Positions 1 to 6,747 of a stretch of 11,481 bases of DNA are shown here, one piece after another; position 1 is the stretch's first letter, and the number at the start of each line of letters is the position of its first letter. The notes under the pieces were generated by a model that was not told the origin of the DNA, made no database searches, and was given only the letters and a program-made list of their open reading frames with translations. The position numbers were made by a program, and so were the translations under genes. This stretch comes from Bacillota bacterium (GTDB lineage: Bacteria > Bacillota > Clostridia > Peptostreptococcales > Anaerovoracaceae). The stretch is from NCBI GenBank assembly GCA_017619985.1, contig JAFZRG010000013.1, positions 1 to 11,481 on the forward strand. Reading direction: 5' to 3'.

Positions 1-214
1 CCGCTTCGGCGACGACATCCTGGACGAGATCATCTACGAGAGCCGCATCCCCGAAGAGACCATCGCGGCGCTGCAGGCTATGGACCATAAAACGCGTGCC
101 TACCCGGACTGGGACCGCATCGCAGGCGCGGTCAACAGCGTGGCCATCCTGCCGGACGGCACGCTCGCCGGCGCGGCAGACCCGAGAAGAGACGGTCTGG
201 CCGTAGGGATATAA
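1..214 (+). CDS. ggt: Gamma-glutamyltransferase, C-terminal fragment (5' end outside window)
   Basis: An open frame enters from the left edge (first full codon at base 2) and stops at TAA 212-214, giving the last 70 residues. The end, AADPRRDGLAVGI, matches the conserved C-terminus of the gamma-glutamyltransferase small subunit, where family members end in forms like G(A/S)xDPRxxGxAxG. The preceding stretch (VNSVAILPDGTLAGAADPR) also fits that subunit. The family is an Ntn hydrolase that cleaves or transfers the gamma-glutamyl group of glutathione and related peptides. It is made as a precursor that self-cleaves before a catalytic Thr. That Thr, any signal peptide and the large subunit are outside the window, so activity and location cannot be judged. 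The gene is convergent with the minus-strand genes and ends 7 bases before a strong hairpin. Confidence 0.85.
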   Translation, partial: RFGDDILDEIIYESRIPEETIAALQAMDHKTRAYPDWDRIAGAVNSVAILPDGTLAGAADPRRDGLAVGI

Positions 215-250
215 AAAGAACGGTGACCCGCAGAGGGTCACCGCTTTCTT
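215..250. terminator. Bidirectional intrinsic terminator between ggt and the GyrI-like gene
   Basis: A perfect 9-bp stem (CGGTGACCC 221-229, GGGTCACCG 235-243) closes a 5-base loop. On the plus strand it is followed by CTTTCTT. On the minus strand it is followed by TTCTTTTTAT. It lies between two converging stop codons (212-214 and 249-251), so one hairpin can end both transcripts. The T-run is better on the minus-strand side. Confidence 0.85.
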
Positions 251-881
251 ATTTCCGTCTGATGGGATGCCGGATGACGGTCTTCCATTTCTCCGGCGCG
301 ACCTTTCTCGCGTCGCTCAGATAGATCTCGTGGTGGAGCCGCCCGGCGGAAAAGTCGTTTTCATAGCCGTTTTCTTCGAGATAGCGGTCCATGAGCGCGA
401 CGGACGCGGGTTCGTCGTCGAACGGCCCAAGATGCATGATCTGCACGCAGAGGCCTTCCTCGACCGTCAGGAATTCCACAGAGGAGCAGTCGAGCTTTTT
501 CTTCTTCTCTGCCGTCTCCACTGCCCAGTCGAAGTCCTTCTCCGTAATGAATTCCGGCAAGCGGATGACAGAGATCCAATGAAACGCCGATTTGTCGGAA
601 TAATCGACGCCATCTATGCCGTCCTGCCACCAGAAGCCTTCCAGGGGCGGCACGACGTAATCGTAAAAGCCCTCGATGCGATAGTCGGTCTTGTAGCTCA
701 TCTTCAGCGTATAGGCCACGGCGTACAGCACGCTGATGGCCTGCTGGTAGGCGCCTCCCTCCTCGTTCGGGTCACCGTTTCCCCTGACAGCGATATAGTT
801 CGCCGCAGGAACTTCCACGATCTCCGGCTTGTTCTTCGGCATGTAAAACCCTTTGTATTCCTTCTTGAAGTCGAAAGCCAT
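249..881 (-). CDS. GyrI-like small-molecule-binding domain protein
   Basis: This is a 210-residue protein of the stand-alone GyrI-like (SOUL/BacR-fold ligand-binding) type, last gene of the ABC cluster. Family-typical segments are FDFKKEYKGFY at the start, NKPEIVEVP, PLEGFWWQDG (about 79-88), IMHLGPFDDEP (148-158) and RLHHEIYLSDARK near the end. There is no DNA-binding domain, signal peptide or membrane segment, so it should be a cytosolic binder. Relatives bind drug-like molecules as effector domains of regulators, and some GyrI-like proteins hydrolyse cyclopropanoid toxins. I chose the ATG at 879-881, with GGGAAGG 8 bases upstream. A GTG at 888-890 would add three residues but abuts the ribosome binding site. 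The upstream XRE-AbrB gene ends 18 bases before this start, so the two are probably co-transcribed. A role as ligand sink or detoxifier for the exporter is inference. Confidence 0.82.
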   Translation of the reverse strand: MAFDFKKEYKGFYMPKNKPEIVEVPAANYIAVRGNGDPNEEGGAYQQAISVLYAVAYTLKMSYKTDYRIEGFYDYVVPPLEGFWWQDGIDGVDYSDKSAFHWISVIRLPEFITEKDFDWAVETAEKKKKLDCSSVEFLTVEEGLCVQIMHLGPFDDEPASVALMDRYLEENGYENDFSAGRLHHEIYLSDARKVAPEKWKTVIRHPIRRK

Positions 882-899
882 CGGATGCACCTTCCCTTT

Positions 900-1340
900 C
901 TATTCCTTCCCGCCCAGCGAAGCCAGGTATTCCCGGACCTGCTGCATGCCCTCTTCGAAGACCTCTGCCGGGATCAGCGCGATGCCTTTGTCGTCGCTGG
1001 CGACGATCAGCCGCTGACCCGCCGCAAAGCCGAGCTTGTCCCGCGCCTCCTTCGGAATGACGATCTGGCCTCTGTCGTTCATCGTGACGGAGCCCCAGAT
1101 ATATTTCCCCGCCGGCCCCGGCGGGATCATTCCGACGCCTTCCACGGACGTCGTCTTGACCAGTCCATCGAGGGTCGTTCCGTACACATCGGCCAGAAGC
1201 GCGCATTTTTCGATGTCCGGGATCGTCGCGCCGCTCTCCCACTTCGCGTACGCCTGGCGCGAGATGCCGATCTTCTCCGAGATCTCTTCCTGGGAATACC
1301 CGTGGATCTTGCGGAGCATCGCCAGATTTTCCTTCAGCAT
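900..1340 (-). CDS. XRE-family HTH regulator fused to a SpoVT/AbrB domain
   Basis: A 146-residue cytosolic transcription regulator. Residues about 3-60 form an XRE/Cro-type helix-turn-helix, with core SQEEISEKIGISRQAYAKWE (16-35). Residues about 82-125 form an AbrB/MazE-like swapped-hairpin domain, with GSVTMNDRGQIVIPKEARD (83-101) as its signature. Both halves are DNA-binding folds, so a dimer could contact DNA through two domain types. The start is fixed by AAAGGAGG 7 bases upstream, which abuts the stop codon of the permease gene (13-base gap). As third gene of the second ABC cluster it probably regulates that cluster, directly or by feedback, but no operator for it was identified. AbrB domains also occur in antitoxins. 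No toxin-like gene is adjacent: the next gene is GyrI-like. Confidence 0.85.
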   Translation of the reverse strand: MLKENLAMLRKIHGYSQEEISEKIGISRQAYAKWESGATIPDIEKCALLADVYGTTLDGLVKTTSVEGVGMIPPGPAGKYIWGSVTMNDRGQIVIPKEARDKLGFAAGQRLIVASDDKGIALIPAEVFEEGMQQVREYLASLGGKE

Positions 1341-1353
1341 GACAGTGCCTCCT

Positions 1354-2007
1354 TTACAGGTCGATCTTTTCGAAATCCCTGCAGGCTTTTTTGCAGGACA
1401 GTATGGTCATCAGCAGGTACAGTGCGATCCCCGCAGCCAGCAGACCTAACTGCAGGCCGAGTTCATCCGTCCCGAACGCGTTCAGCTTTTCGAGCCCCGG
1501 GATGTGGTGCAGCACCTCGAACACGCCGATGCTCAGGAATCCGGCGATCATAAAGCCGAGGAACGGTTTTCCGAAGTTGTAGCCCGTCTTGAAATAACCG
1601 CCGACGAAGATCCGGTTGAACAGTCCGAACAGGAAAAACGCGCAGCCCAGAGCGAAGAAGTTGGCGTTCATCAGCGCGTTCTGGCGGTACACTGCCGACT
1701 CTGAGAGCGCCGTCATCCGCACGATGACGCAGATCAGCATCAGGATGGCCGTGCAGATCTCGATGAAGCAGGTGAAGATGTATTTGCCTTTCACCACGTC
1801 CTGCTTCGCGATGGGAAGCAGCGCGGAGAAGACGGTATCGTTCGCCTCCCGGGCAGCCTGAAAGCTCTTGAAAATGCCCAGTGAGCAGAAGAACGCCCCG
1901 CAGAGCACCGGGTAGCCTGGCAGCAGGAACATCACGCCGAACGCGATAAAAATGTACGAGAGCACAGAAGCGCTGAGTTTCATCTCTTTTCTCAGGATAT
2001 TACGCAT
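1354..2007 (-). CDS. ABC-2 type exporter permease, small (six-helix) type
   Basis: A 217-residue integral membrane protein with about six hydrophobic segments (roughly residues 13-30, 31-48, 77-97, 112-134, 146-166 and 184-204). Between helices 2 and 3, REANDTVFSALLPIAKQD (53-70) followed by VVKGKY resembles the cytosolic coupling motif of small ABC-2 permeases (ABC2_membrane_5-like: acidic residue, then LP, then a basic K-Y). It overlaps the ATPase gene upstream by 8 bases (2000-2007), which implies translational coupling, and one polypeptide of each kind probably pairs as a dimeric exporter. Substrate is unknown; relatives serve in peptide, antibiotic or lipid export and cell-envelope stress. 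ATG at 2005-2007 is the natural start. Confidence 0.85.
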   Translation of the reverse strand: MRNILRKEMKLSASVLSYIFIAFGVMFLLPGYPVLCGAFFCSLGIFKSFQAAREANDTVFSALLPIAKQDVVKGKYIFTCFIEICTAILMLICVIVRMTALSESAVYRQNALMNANFFALGCAFFLFGLFNRIFVGGYFKTGYNFGKPFLGFMIAGFLSIGVFEVLHHIPGLEKLNAFGTDELGLQLGLLAAGIALYLLMTILSCKKACRDFEKIDL

Positions 2008-2722
2008 GGGCCTGCCCTCCTTCCATCCGCAGCATCGTGTCTTCCAGGGTCTCGCCCGCTTCGGAGAAGCGCGCGGAGAAATCCTCCTTGGACGTGGCCG
2101 CGACGATGCGGCCCTGAGAAATGTAGACGATGTCGTCTGCGCATTTCTCGATGTCCGAGATGACGTGCGTGGAGAAGAAGATGGCTACGCCTTCCTTTTT
2201 CAGTTCGCTGAACAGCTCCAGCAATTCGTTCCGGGAGAACGGATCCAGACCGCTGGTCGGTTCATCCAGGATCAGCACCTCCGCCCTGTGCGACAGCGCC
2301 AGCAGCAGGTTGACCTTCACCTTCATGCCTTCGGACAGTTCCAGCGGCGTCTTCTGCTCGTCCAGCGCGAACATGCCGAGGTACTTCCGGTAAGCAGTTT
2401 CATCCCATGTGTCGTAGAACCGTTTTACGATATCCACGATGTCTTTGATCTTCTTCCTCGGATACCAGCTGACCGTCCCCGTGGAATAGCCGATCCGCTT
2501 CTTGATCTCCGTCTCGTTCCCCGCCAGGGGCAGTCCGAAATAACGGATCTCTCCGCCGTCCGTATGGATCAGGTTGAGCATGGCCTTGATCGTCGTAGTC
2601 TTTCCGGCGCCGTTTCTGCCGATAAACCCCGTGATCCGGCCTTTTTCGATATCGAAAGAGACTTCTTTCAGTTCGAACGAGGGATATTTCTTCACGAGCC
2701 CCCGCACTTCCGCAACACTCAT
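2000..2722 (-). CDS. ABC exporter ATP-binding protein, YtrB/BcrA-like
   Basis: A 240-residue ABC ATPase with all main motifs: Walker A GRNGAGKT (35-42), signature LSEGM (129-133, a variant of LSGGQ), Walker B VLILDE (149-154, catalytic Glu 154), D-loop SGLD (157-160) and H-loop His 186. The Q-loop region (RIGYSTGTVSWYP, 76-88) lacks the usual Gln. The KRFYDTWDE segment (100-108) is typical of YtrB-like subunits. It powers the overlapping permease from the cytosolic face. The start ATG 2720-2722 has GGAGG 6 bases upstream. It is the first gene of the second ABC cluster, after a 121-base gap with candidate promoters and an operator-like sequence. Function as an exporter is firm at family level; substrate is unknown. 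Confidence 0.9.
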   Translation of the reverse strand: MSVAEVRGLVKKYPSFELKEVSFDIEKGRITGFIGRNGAGKTTTIKAMLNLIHTDGGEIRYFGLPLAGNETEIKKRIGYSTGTVSWYPRKKIKDIVDIVKRFYDTWDETAYRKYLGMFALDEQKTPLELSEGMKVKVNLLLALSHRAEVLILDEPTSGLDPFSRNELLELFSELKKEGVAIFFSTHVISDIEKCADDIVYISQGRIVAATSKEDFSARFSEAGETLEDTMLRMEGGQAHA

Positions 2723-2754
2723 TATAAACCTCCATAAATGCGATTTCTATGAAT

Positions 2755-2782
2755 ATTGTAAAGCGCGGTTGCGCAAAGTCTA
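2755..2782 (-). promoter_or_regulatory. Candidate promoter proximal to the second ABC cluster
   Basis: On the minus strand, TAGACT (2777-2782) and TACAAT (2755-2760) are separated by 16 bases. The -10 matches consensus at 5 of 6 positions and the -35 at 4 of 6. An 8-bp palindrome, TTGCGCAA (2769-2776), sits in the spacer. Read-through from the upstream cluster is also possible, because no terminator is visible after the Ntn hydrolase gene. Confidence 0.35.
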
Positions 2783-2790
2783 CCAACTGC

Positions 2791-2802
2791 AGATAACAGA
2801 TC
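2791..2802. promoter_or_regulatory. Operator-like sequence shared with the tetR promoter
   Basis: AGATAACAGATC on the plus strand is identical over 12 bases to the minus strand of 8119-8130, the promoter-distal unit of the tetR operator array. Here it faces the opposite way relative to transcription. The two bases that would complete the 10-base core (TTAGATAACA) read GC instead of TT, so it is a single, imperfect site. It may be bound by the TetR protein of 7471-8094. Confidence 0.4.
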
Positions 2803-2821
2803 TCTCCGTTTTTCGTTACAA
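2793..2821 (-). promoter_or_regulatory. Candidate distal promoter of the second ABC cluster, overlapped by an operator-like site
   Basis: On the minus strand, TTGTAA (2816-2821), a 17-base spacer and TGTTAT (2793-2798) each match consensus at 4 of 6 positions. The -10 lies inside AGATAACAGATC (2791-2802, plus-strand reading), which repeats part of the tetR operator array. That overlap makes this candidate more interesting than its score alone. Start of transcription would fall near 2786. Confidence 0.35.
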
Positions 2822-2843
2822 TTGGTTGCATTTCTGCGATCTT

Positions 2844-3527
2844 TCAGAACTTTGCCTGTTCGATGTGATCCCACTGCCGCTCCGTGCACCAGTACACGGT
2901 CCGATCCGTCACATCGTATACCATGGACACGACCGTCGGGCAGACCGTCTGAGAGACTTCCCGGAGGATACGGAAGCAATCGTTGACGTCGAAATCGTCC
3001 GCCGCTTCTTCCAGCATCTGCGTCGCTTTCTGATAGCGGTCCCAGCCCATCCAGGGATGGGTCTCGCGGTCCATTTTATACGGCGAGAAGTTCGTCAGCA
3101 CCTTATACTTCGGCTTTTCAAAGTATTCGCAGCCCTGCCCCGGCACGATGTGCAGGACGTTGCCGTCTTTGTCCGAGAGAGAGGCCATGAACGTGACCCC
3201 GGGAACGCTGCAGACCGCTCCGGTCTGCGCGATGTCACGCACTTCCTGCAGCGTCTTTTTCATCAGGAGCAGATCGATATCGAGCAGGATGACGTTCGGT
3301 TCGGTGCCTTTCGGGTCACTCCTGCCGTCGAACGGCCAGCACGTCGGCATGCCGACGAAATCGCCGCGCCTGTTCGCGCCGAACAGCGGCATCCAGCCTT
3401 CTGTCTGATCAAAGACCTCGATAAAGACGCCGTTCTCATTCGGCGAGACCCGCCATTTCATGTCTAGCAGGTCCAGATTCCACCCGACGATCGTTTTGTT
3501 TCTGTTTGAAATAATACTTGTACACAT
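2844..3527 (-). CDS. Ntn-family linear amide C-N hydrolase (choloylglycine/penicillin V acylase-like)
   Basis: A 227-residue protein beginning MCTSI. Removal of Met would expose Cys 2 as the N-terminal nucleophile, as in bile salt hydrolases and penicillin V acylases. Further family-like points are GWNLD (15-19, with Asp 19 where the family has its catalytic Asp), LTNFSP (144-149, with Asn 146) and a VVSMVYDVTDRTVYWC strand pair near the end. In classical members the residue before N-x-D is Arg; here it is Trp 16. At 227 residues it is well short of the roughly 320 of typical bile salt hydrolases. No signal peptide is seen, so it should be cytosolic. ATG 3525-3527 has AGAGGA 6 bases upstream, and the YdcF-like gene ends 12 bases before it, so it is the last gene of the tetR-led cluster. 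It likely cleaves a linear amide; the substrate is unknown. Confidence 0.72.
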   Translation of the reverse strand: MCTSIISNRNKTIVGWNLDLLDMKWRVSPNENGVFIEVFDQTEGWMPLFGANRRGDFVGMPTCWPFDGRSDPKGTEPNVILLDIDLLLMKKTLQEVRDIAQTGAVCSVPGVTFMASLSDKDGNVLHIVPGQGCEYFEKPKYKVLTNFSPYKMDRETHPWMGWDRYQKATQMLEEAADDFDVNDCFRILREVSQTVCPTVVSMVYDVTDRTVYWCTERQWDHIEQAKF

Positions 3528-3539
3528 ATCGGTTCCTCT

Positions 3540-4571
3540 TTACTTGCTCAGCAGCGCGAACAGGACCGGACTGACGAACAGAAGATAGCCGAGCAGCGAC
3601 CAGATCAGAAATCCCTTCGTCAGGAAGACCGCGAGGAATTCGCGGATCAGCGCCGACGGCCAGTAATACAAGGCCACTTTCGCGCCGATGCCGGTGCATT
3701 TCAGCCTGAGCTTTCTGGCCAGGCGCAGACAGCGGTAGATGTGGTAATTGCTCGAGACGAGCGCTGTCTTCTTTCTGCCGTCCCGCGCGTCGATGATCGC
3801 CTTCGAATTGATCAGATTCTCTTCCGTCGTTGCGGAAGCATCTTCCGGCACGATGTGCTCTTCCGGGATGCCGCGGGTCAGCAGATAGTCCTTCATCGCC
3901 TGCGCTTCGCTGATCTTCTCGTCCGGCCCCTGCCCTCCGCTGGGGATGACGACCGGTTTCTTTGCGCATTTTCCGTAGATCTCTATCGCCTTGTCCACTC
4001 TGGCCTGCAGCAGCGGGGTCAGTTTTTCCCCGCCGAGGAGACCGCTGCCGTGGATGATCACATAGTCGAAATCCATCCGGCGCGGCATGATCTGGATAAA
4101 GACGGAATACAGCACGAAGCAGAGCACGAGGAAGCTGAAATAGAAGACCGTGAACGCGGCGAACAGGGTCCAGAGATTGTTCCCGAAAGGAATGAACTCG
4201 GAAAGACCCAGCACGTAAAGGACCGTCGCGATCTCTCCGACGCCGACGAAAACGCCGAGGGCGAGCGACAGCACGTGCGACAGACTGAACCCTTCGCGGC
4301 GTAACATCTGGATGCCGTTCACCGTCAGCAGGACCGGTACCAGGAACAGCGCCACCATGACCAGCAGAAAGCATGCCAGGAGGAAATAGTCCCCCGCCGT
4401 GTCGCTCATAAAACCGGACACGAACAGGATCGTGACCATGATGGCGGTCATCAGCAGAAAACTGTTGAAGAACCGCTGCGGCCGCAGCAGTATGCACCCT
4501 ATCGTTACGATCCAGATGACCGCGAATACCGGTCCGAAACCAATAATATTGTCCGCTATCGTATCAAACAT
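3540..4571 (-). CDS. YdcF/SanA/ElyC-like membrane protein (DUF218)
   Basis: A 343-residue protein with about five N-terminal membrane helices (roughly 12-29, 36-54, 63-84, 97-121, 132-160), a DUF218 domain (about 168-305) and a hydrophobic C-terminal segment (308-341). DUF218 motifs present are HGSGL (174-178), SGGQG (211-215), TTEEN (248-252) and SSNYHIYR (273-280). The family includes ElyC and SanA, linked to envelope integrity in enterobacteria. The biochemical reaction is not settled; a nucleotide-type ligand is suspected for YdcF. Five helices before the domain and one or two after it suggest the domain sits on one membrane face; I cannot assign which. The gene starts 6 bases after the GNAT gene ends and precedes the Ntn hydrolase by 12 bases, so co-transcription is likely. 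Confidence 0.83.
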   Translation of the reverse strand: MFDTIADNIIGFGPVFAVIWIVTIGCILLRPQRFFNSFLLMTAIMVTILFVSGFMSDTAGDYFLLACFLLVMVALFLVPVLLTVNGIQMLRREGFSLSHVLSLALGVFVGVGEIATVLYVLGLSEFIPFGNNLWTLFAAFTVFYFSFLVLCFVLYSVFIQIMPRRMDFDYVIIHGSGLLGGEKLTPLLQARVDKAIEIYGKCAKKPVVIPSGGQGPDEKISEAQAMKDYLLTRGIPEEHIVPEDASATTEENLINSKAIIDARDGRKKTALVSSNYHIYRCLRLARKLRLKCTGIGAKVALYYWPSALIREFLAVFLTKGFLIWSLLGYLLFVSPVLFALLSK

Positions 4572-4577
4572 CGTTCC

Positions 4578-5123
4578 CTATAATTCCAATCTCATCGATA
4601 CGAGTTCCTGCCAGCCGCTGATGCGGGAACGGAACCCCAAAGGATTGCGGCCGTATTCGACGAAGCCGGCGCTCTCGTACAGCGCGATGGCCTTTGCGTT
4701 GTCCGCGACGACTTCCAGTTCCAGCTGCACGTAACCGGCCTTCTTTGCGCATTCGATGCAGGCGAGCGTCATGGCGCGGCCGATGCCGAGCCCCCAGTAC
4801 GCTTTTTCGACGCTGATGCCGAAACCCGCTCTGTGGCGGATCTTCTCCGCGCGGCTGATGCGGTCGACGCCGGTCATGCCGACGATACGGCCGTCCACCT
4901 CCGCGATGATCTCGATCTCATCCGCGCTCTCTTCGCGTCCCTGCAGATACTTCTCCTCCTGTTCTACCGTAAATGTGATCTCCTCCGGATAGGAAAGCAG
5001 CTCGTCCGTTTCCGAGTGGGTCAGGATGAAGCAGTCCAGAACCGCCTGCGCGTCTTCCGCCACAGCGTTACGGATGACACATTTCCTGCCGTCTTTCAGT
5101 TGTATCGTCTTGTAGTACTTCAT
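4578..5123 (-). CDS. GNAT-family N-acetyltransferase
   Basis: A 181-residue cytosolic acetyltransferase. The acetyl-CoA pyrophosphate loop is AYWGLGIGRAM (108-118), a standard variant of the Q/R-x-x-G-x-G/A motif. The second half of the fold shows ELEVVADNAKAIALYESAGF (135-154), in which Asn 142 and Tyr 149 are the usual GNAT positions. The family moves an acetyl group from acetyl-CoA to an amine on a small molecule, peptide or protein; nothing in the sequence fixes the acceptor. ATG 5121-5123 has AAGGGGG 7 bases upstream. It follows the large permease by 25 bases and precedes the YdcF-like gene by 6. Its place in an exporter cluster fits acetylation of an antibiotic or metabolite, but that is inference. 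Confidence 0.88.
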   Translation of the reverse strand: MKYYKTIQLKDGRKCVIRNAVAEDAQAVLDCFILTHSETDELLSYPEEITFTVEQEEKYLQGREESADEIEIIAEVDGRIVGMTGVDRISRAEKIRHRAGFGISVEKAYWGLGIGRAMTLACIECAKKAGYVQLELEVVADNAKAIALYESAGFVEYGRNPLGFRSRISGWQELVSMRLEL

Positions 5124-5148
5124 AATTGTGCCCCCTTATGAACGTCTT

Positions 5149-6747
5149 CTACAGCTCCGCGAAGATGGCGGAGCCCTTCGTATCCAGCCACTTCAGCTGG
5201 ATCAGGCCCAGTACGCCGAACAGCAGGGTCCAGACCGCCAGATACGGCGCGGCGCCGAACTTATGGCCGGCGAACATATACAGGAGGAAGAACACGACCC
5301 AGATGCCCCAGCCGCCGAACAGGGAGATCGTGACCGCTCCGCTCTGCTTGATCGGGGCGACTTCATTTGTCCAGTTCAGGACCGGCATCTTCAGGCCGAT
5401 GACTGTCTCCAGCACCGCGGAGAATGCCGTATAGACCAGCGGCATCACGATGATCAGCAATCTGACTGCCGCACTTGTCTTCAGGACCAGCGCGGCGCAG
5501 GCTGCGGCGAACAGCATGGGCAGCCCGGAAAGGATCAGCTGCATGCAGGCCTTGGCGCGGAGCACCTGTTTCGGCTCCACGGGCAGGGACTGCGGGATCC
5601 ACAGGCTCTTGCCTTCCAGCGAGACCGAAGGCGCCGCCATGTCGTTCATGGCGCTCAGCACGCACAATCCGGTGCAGAGCAGGACCGCGGCGATGTCCGG
5701 ATAGGCAGGGAAGACGCTGCTGAGGATCTCCGTCACCGTCTGCCCCTTCATCAGCAGCAGCACGCCGCAGAGCGGTATGAGGAGGATGCCGAGACCGCAG
5801 TTGAGCATATAGTTCGGGCTGGACGTGAACCGTCCCAACTCCTTGCCGAGCAGCGCGCCGAACACGCTTTTTTCACGGACTGCCTTTTCTTTGTAGCGCA
5901 CTTTGACCGCGCCGGCGCCGGACCCTGCGATCTGCAGGAAGCTGCGGTGCAGCACACGCCAGACCAGCATGAACAGGATCACCGTGACAGCCAGATAGGC
6001 AGCCGCCGCCAGCCAGTCGCCTTCGCCGACACGTCCGAACAGATAGAATACATAGGCAGAGCCTTTGATCTTCTCTCCGTAGTGAGCCGCATTCGCGACG
6101 ATGTCGCGGATGAAAGCGTTCGCCCGGAAATAGACGAAGTAGTATCCGCCGATGAACAGCAGCGACGCCAGCACCGTCAGGAAGCTCTTGTTTTTGAACT
6201 TCAGACTGAGTTTGGCGATGATCCAGCCCAGCACGCAGGAGATCACCAGCACCAGCCCCGTGATGATCACGAACAGCAGGATGCCGCAGACCACCCGGGG
6301 CAGTGTCGCTCCCGCCGTGATCCAGTAGACGATCAGGGTCGGCATGAATACGACCGCCGCGTACATGGCGTCCAGCAGATAGACGTTCACCAGGCGCGCC
6401 GTCATGATGGTCTTCACCGGGATGGGAAGCGACAGCAGCAGGTCGTTATCCTTCGACAGATAGAGCCCCGCATAGGAATTGAACACGCTTCCGAACGCGC
6501 CGAGCATGATGGCGATGCCGCCCATCAGCAGAAAGTACAGCCAGCCGAAACCTGCCGCGGTCAACCCGCCGCACATGGAGTTCGCCACGATCGTGAACGT
6601 TCCGCCGAGGAAACCGACCATCAGGACGATGAAGAAGATGAAATAGGCTGCGATCGCCCCTTTTGAACGCATCTTATTCTTCTTCGCGTCGTAAAAATAC
6701 CCCTTGAATACTTCCGCGATCTGCTTTTTCAAAAGCACTTTCAGCAT
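5149..6747 (-). CDS. Large ABC-2 type exporter permease (two-half, about 12 helices)
   Basis: A 532-residue integral membrane protein. It appears to consist of two homologous halves of about six helices each. Each half carries a related cytosolic motif: KDNDLLLSLPIPVKTIMTAR (99-118) and LEGKSLWIPQSLPVEPKQV (377-395). In both, an acidic residue and an L-P pair precede a basic stretch that leads into the next helix. A basic cytosolic N-terminus (KKQIAEVFKGYFYDAKKNK, 7-25) and a charged central linker (282-303) fit this layout. The start ATG 6745-6747 directly follows the ATPase stop codon, with no gap, so translation is probably coupled. One ATPase dimer could serve this single-chain permease. 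Relatives are EcsB/YhaP-like exporters; the substrate is unknown. Confidence 0.85.
   Translation of the reverse strand: MLKVLLKKQIAEVFKGYFYDAKKNKMRSKGAIAAYFIFFIVLMVGFLGGTFTIVANSMCGGLTAAGFGWLYFLLMGGIAIMLGAFGSVFNSYAGLYLSKDNDLLLSLPIPVKTIMTARLVNVYLLDAMYAAVVFMPTLIVYWITAGATLPRVVCGILLFVIITGLVLVISCVLGWIIAKLSLKFKNKSFLTVLASLLFIGGYYFVYFRANAFIRDIVANAAHYGEKIKGSAYVFYLFGRVGEGDWLAAAAYLAVTVILFMLVWRVLHRSFLQIAGSGAGAVKVRYKEKAVREKSVFGALLGKELGRFTSSPNYMLNCGLGILLIPLCGVLLLMKGQTVTEILSSVFPAYPDIAAVLLCTGLCVLSAMNDMAAPSVSLEGKSLWIPQSLPVEPKQVLRAKACMQLILSGLPMLFAAACAALVLKTSAAVRLLIIVMPLVYTAFSAVLETVIGLKMPVLNWTNEVAPIKQSGAVTISLFGGWGIWVVFFLLYMFAGHKFGAAPYLAVWTLLFGVLGLIQLKWLDTKGSAIFAEL

Noticed and set aside
888..890. GTG at 888-890 as start of the GyrI-like gene
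   Set aside because: The ribosome binding site abuts this codon directly, while the ATG at 879-881 is 8 bases from it and gives the N-terminus typical of the family.
900..1340. Antitoxin of a toxin-antitoxin pair, because of the AbrB/MazE-like domain
   Set aside because: Neither neighbour resembles a toxin; the following gene is GyrI-like and the preceding one is a permease.
267..1553. A 428-codon plus-strand open frame
   Set aside because: It crosses three minus-strand genes whose products match known families and have proper ribosome binding sites; the antisense product matches nothing I recognise.
5128..6666. A 512-codon plus-strand open frame
   Set aside because: It is antisense to the large permease gene; the translation is dominated by Gln, Asp, His and Arg, the expected mirror image of membrane-helix codons, and has no recognisable domain.
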